In this document: positions 5,368 through 7,942 of the stretch, piece by piece
How positions within the stretch are numbered: the stretch's first letter is position 1
Layout of the letters: the number at the start of each line of letters is the position of its first letter
Source: Hydrogenophaga sp.
GTDB taxonomy: Bacteria; Pseudomonadota; Gammaproteobacteria; Burkholderiales; Burkholderiaceae
Assembly (NCBI GenBank): GCA_025458545.1
Contig: JALOSH010000085.1
Location: 1 to 7,942, forward strand
DNA length: 7,942 nucleotides
Reading direction: 5' to 3'
Position numbers and translations under genes: made by a program
The notes under the pieces: model-generated
Told to the model about the DNA's origin: nothing
Database searches by the model: none
Seen by the model: the letters and a program-made list of their open reading frames with translations, nothing else

Positions 5368-7233
5368 ATGCCACAGCACGCCGAAACTGGCCACAGCACA
5401 CTCCCCGAACGCCTCCAGCGGCACCGGGTTTTTGGCCTGTTGTCCGAACCAGACCGCCACGCCTTGCTGGGCCAGTTGAAGGTGCACGATGTCGGTGCTG
5501 GTGAAGACTTCCTCGCCGACGACAGCCTGCACGAACAGCTGCACTGGGTCCTGTCCGGCACGGTGAGTCTGCGCGATGCCCAACACCACGAGATCGTTGC
5601 ATTGCAGGTGGACGAGCTGTTTGGCCTGCAGGCCGGTTCAGATCTGGGCGTGAGCGCGGCTCTGGCGGTTGGCGCCTGCACGGTGGCGAGCATCGATGCA
5701 GCCAGCCTGGAGACCCTGCGCGACGGGCTACCGGCACTCAACTACCTGCTGCCCGGCCATGGGGTCCGTGCAGCGCAAAGACCGCGCGCGAACGCCGCGG
5801 CCAAGGCTTCAGACCCGGCGCTGAACCTGATGACGACCCCGGTGCGCAACCTCATCAAGCGCGAGCCGATCACCCTGTCGCCGAACACCAGCATCCGCGA
5901 CGCCGCCCAGCTGATGAGCACGCAGCGCGTGTCGTCGGTGCTGATCGTCGAGCAGGACCACCTGTTTGGTGTGGTCACCGACCGCGACCTGCGCAACCGG
6001 GTGCTGGCGACCGGACTGGACCCGGCCCGCCCGGTGGCCGACATCGCCACGCTGGCGCCCCTGAGCATCGACGTGCAGAACCCGGCGTTCGATGCCCTGC
6101 TGCTCATGGCCCGCCACAACATCCACCATGTGCCGGTGCTCGACGGGCAGCGCATCGTCGGCATGATCACCGCCACCGACCTGACCGAGCAGCACAGCAC
6201 ATCGGCGGTCTATCTGGCGGGAGACATTTACAAGCAGACCACGGTCGAGGGCCTGCAGGCCGCGGCCGGCAAGATCAAACGCCTGCAGCAAAGCCTGGCC
6301 GGTGCCGATGCATCGGCCTACAGCACCGGCCACATCATCACCGCCATCACCGACGCCATCACCACCCGGCTGCTGCAGCTGGGCGAGGCGAAACTCGGTC
6401 CGGCGCCGGTGGACTACGTGTGGGTGGCCGCCGGCTCGCAGGCGCGCAGCGAGCAGACCGCCAAGTCCGACCAGGACAACTGCATGGTGCTGGACGACGC
6501 CTACGACGAGACCCTGCACGGCGCCTACTTCAAGGCGCTGGCCACTTTCGTTTGCGACGGTCTGGATGCCTGCGGCTACATCTATTGCCCGGGCGAGATG
6601 ATGGCCATGACCGACACCTGGCGCCAGCCGCGCCGCCAGTGGGCGGACTATTTCGCGCGCTGGACCAGCCAGCCCGATCCCAAGTCGCTGATGCTGACCT
6701 GTGTGTTCTTCGATCTGCGCGCCATCCACGGCACAACGGCCCTGCTGGACGACCTGCGCCAGGACGTGCTCCAGCGCACCCGGGGCAACAGCATCTTCCT
6801 GGCCTTCATGGTGGGCAACGCCTTGCAGCACCAGCCACCACTGGGCATGTTCAAGGGCATCTCCACCATCCGAAGCGGCGAGCACAGGGGCAAGATCGAT
6901 CTCAAGCACACCGGTGTGGTGCCGATCGTGGACCTGGCGCGGGTGTATGCCCTGGCGGGCGGCCACAGCGCGGTGAACACGCACGACCGGCTGGTGAGCG
7001 CCGCCGCCGGCAGCGCCATCAGCGAACAAAGTGCGCGCGATCTGCGCGACGCCCTCGAGTTCATGGCCGCGATGCGCATCCGGCACCAGGCCCGCCAGAT
7101 GGCCAAAGGCGAAAAGCCCGACCACCACCTCGACCCGGCCGAGATCTCCAACTTCGAACGCACCCAGCTCAAGGACGCGTTCACCGTGGTGCAGTCGCTG
7201 CAGAGCGTGCTGGCGCAACGCTACAAGATTTGA
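5368..7233 (+). CDS. Cyclic-nucleotide-binding-like / CBS-pair / DUF294 nucleotidyltransferase signalling protein
   Basis: A cytoplasmic 621-residue protein of the type described as predicted signal-transduction protein with cNMP-binding, CBS and nucleotidyltransferase domains. Residues 18-125 resemble a cNMP-binding beta-roll (VLSGTVSLRD, DELFGLQAGS) but lack the Arg-containing phosphate cassette. Two CBS motifs follow: 152-212 (PITLSPNTSIRDAAQLM, GVVTDRDLRNR) and 222-275 (NIHHVPVLDGQRIVGMITAT). CBS pairs typically bind adenine nucleotides. The DUF294 transferase domain (about 300-450) has the GS-x-D-x-D signature in GSQARSEQTAKSDQDN (356-371; metal-ligand Asp368 and Asp370). The C-terminal helical part (about 470-615, with LGMFKGISTIRSGEHRGKIDLKH) matches the companion substrate-binding domain. 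The likely role is energy-sensing control of a partner protein by nucleotidyl transfer; target unknown. It is divergent from the symporter and convergent with the exonuclease. An upstream in-frame ATG at 5266 lacks a ribosome binding site. Confidence 0.92.
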   Translation: MPQHAETGHSTLPERLQRHRVFGLLSEPDRHALLGQLKVHDVGAGEDFLADDSLHEQLHWVLSGTVSLRDAQHHEIVALQVDELFGLQAGSDLGVSAALAVGACTVASIDAASLETLRDGLPALNYLLPGHGVRAAQRPRANAAAKASDPALNLMTTPVRNLIKREPITLSPNTSIRDAAQLMSTQRVSSVLIVEQDHLFGVVTDRDLRNRVLATGLDPARPVADIATLAPLSIDVQNPAFDALLLMARHNIHHVPVLDGQRIVGMITATDLTEQHSTSAVYLAGDIYKQTTVEGLQAAAGKIKRLQQSLAGADASAYSTGHIITAITDAITTRLLQLGEAKLGPAPVDYVWVAAGSQARSEQTAKSDQDNCMVLDDAYDETLHGAYFKALATFVCDGLDACGYIYCPGEMMAMTDTWRQPRRQWADYFARWTSQPDPKSLMLTCVFFDLRAIHGTTALLDDLRQDVLQRTRGNSIFLAFMVGNALQHQPPLGMFKGISTIRSGEHRGKIDLKHTGVVPIVDLARVYALAGGHSAVNTHDRLVSAAAGSAISEQSARDLRDALEFMAAMRIRHQARQMAKGEKPDHHLDPAEISNFERTQLKDAFTVVQSLQSVLAQRYKI

Positions 7234-7461
7234 TCCCCCCGCGCCGCGGAAATTGGCCCACCCCCGCCGCGCTTCGCGCGACCCCCTAAAGGGGGCGGCA
7301 CTGGCGGCCCGGCAAAGCCGGTTCCGCGGTGCCCTGGGCGCAACTCCCCCTCCGGCGCGATGTGACTTCAACCGAGGATGCGGTGGAACCGGCTTTGCCG
7401 GGCCACTCGCATAGCCCCCTGGGGGGTGACGCGCCCTCCGGGCGCGGCGCGGGGGGGTCAA
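7230..7461. repeat. Large imperfect inverted repeat between convergent genes
   Basis: The gap between two convergent genes is almost wholly a dyad. The outer arms at 7230-7248 and 7443-7461 match at 18 of 19 positions as reverse complements, and each includes a stop codon (TGA at 7231-7233; TGA at 7460-7458 on the minus strand). Inner arms at 7306-7325 and 7385-7404 are perfect 20-base reverse complements, based on GGCCCGGCAAAGCCGGTTCC, itself containing a small hairpin. Each half also holds a C/G hairpin: CCCCC-TAAA-GGGGG at 7282-7295, and a CCCCC/GGGGG pair at 7415-7426. The central 7326-7384 shows little symmetry. It looks like two copies of a REP-like element in opposite orientation. It has no T tract, so it is not a classical terminator, but could block transcription or protect mRNA from both sides. 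Confidence 0.85.
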
Positions 7462-7942
7462 TACCTGATTCGGGCGTAGTAGGTTTTCTGCGCCGCCTCT
7501 CGGGCTTCGCCCAGCGTGTGGATGCCCTTTTCCGCCAGCAGCGGGATCAGTTTCATGAACACCTCGGCCGTGACCATGGCGTCGCCCAGGGCGGTGTGGC
7601 GGCCGATGATGGTGACGTTGAACCGCTCGGCCACCGCTTCGAGCCGGTGTGAGTCCTGGTTCGGGTGCACCACCGCCGACAGCAGCAGGGTGTCGAGCAC
7701 CGGGTGGTCGAACACAATGCCGGTCGGTTGTTCCTTCAACTGCAGAAAGCGCATGTCGAACGCTGCGTTGTGGGCCACCAGCACGGTGTCTTGTGCAAAC
7801 GCATGAAAGGCCGGCAGCACCTGGGCGATGGTGGGTTGCCCCTGCACCATCTCGGGCTGGATGCCGTGGATCGGGATCGATGCCGCGGGAATCGATCGTT
7901 GCGGATCGACCAGCTGCTCGAAACACTCCTGGCGCAGCAGCT
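7458..7942 (-). CDS. DnaQ-like DEDDh 3'-5' exonuclease (3' part; N-terminus off the right edge)
   Basis: A 3'-5' exonuclease of the DnaQ/RNase T superfamily, which removes nucleotides from DNA or RNA ends using two metal ions. The visible 160 residues begin within the domain: [20 protein letters not shown], then GIQPEMV, is the usual stretch after the Exo I motif, whose DxE lies beyond the window. Exo II is [12 protein letters not shown] (visible residues 55-66, Asp62). Exo III is HTALGDA, with the His and Asp of the DEDDh class. The reading frame is open to the edge, and an internal ATG at 7850 falls after conserved sequence, so it is not the start. The protein ends [13 protein letters not shown] soon after the domain, so no extra C-terminal domain is present. 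Its stop codon lies inside the intergenic inverted repeat. It is more likely an accessory exonuclease than the Pol III epsilon subunit, judging by the neighbours; that is inference. Confidence 0.9.
   Translation of the reverse strand, partial: LLRQECFEQLVDPQRSIPAASIPIHGIQPEMVQGQPTIAQVLPAFHAFAQDTVLVAHNAAFDMRFLQLKEQPTGIVFDHPVLDTLLLSAVVHPNQDSHRLEAVAERFNVTIIGRHTALGDAMVTAEVFMKLIPLLAEKGIHTLGEAREAAQKTYYARIRY

Noticed and set aside
7250..7457. The intergenic repeat as an insertion sequence or CRISPR array
   Set aside because: It is only about 230 bases with no transposase reading frame, and there are no regularly spaced direct repeats, only inverted ones.
5809..7926. Open frame of 705 codons on the minus strand opposite the CBS-nucleotidyltransferase gene
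   Set aside because: It crosses the intergenic inverted repeat and overlaps the exonuclease in another frame. Its composition is Arg/Gly/His/Ala-rich with no family resemblance, and the plus strand holds clear CBS and DUF294 motifs.

Overview
The window is GC-rich chromosomal DNA from a betaproteobacterium, most likely Burkholderiales and probably close to Comamonadaceae. This rests on the order rpsF-priB-rpsR-rplI followed by dnaB, on the style of the protein sequences, and on a GC-rich dyad repeat of a kind I associate with that group. The assignment is inference; no database was searched. No IS element, phage gene, tRNA, rRNA or CRISPR array was seen.

Layout. 1-1091 (minus): start and first 363 residues of the replicative helicase dnaB, running off the left edge. 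1092-1280: dnaB promoter region, a DnaA-box-like site, and the rho-independent terminator of the ribosomal operon. 1281-2896 (minus): the operon rpsF-priB-rpsR-rplI (S6, PriB, S18, L9), with a strong sigma-70 promoter and a structured leader upstream of rpsF. 2917-5028 (minus): a large sodium/solute symporter related to acetate permease ActP. 5029-5367: divergent intergenic region. 5368-7233 (plus): a three-part signalling protein with a cyclic-nucleotide-binding-like domain, a CBS pair and a DUF294 nucleotidyltransferase. 7230-7461: a near-symmetrical inverted repeat filling the gap between two convergent genes and including both stop codons. 7458-7942 (minus): 3' part of a DnaQ-like DEDDh exonuclease, running off the right edge.

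How the genes work together. The left half is a conserved translation/replication block: two 30S proteins that bind as a pair (S6 and S18), a 50S protein (L9), a replication-restart protein (PriB) and the fork helicase (DnaB). The right half is a symporter, a CBS/nucleotidyltransferase protein and an exonuclease, which I recall as a recurring neighbourhood near acetate-uptake genes in Proteobacteria. The energy-sensing domains suggest that the middle protein tunes acetate or short organic acid uptake or activation, but no mechanism can be read from the sequence. The least explained features are in the symporter (an extra N-terminal membrane segment, a large Ala-rich insert and an EF-hand-like loop, the last two predicted periplasmic), in the convergent-gene dyad repeat, and in the rpsF leader.
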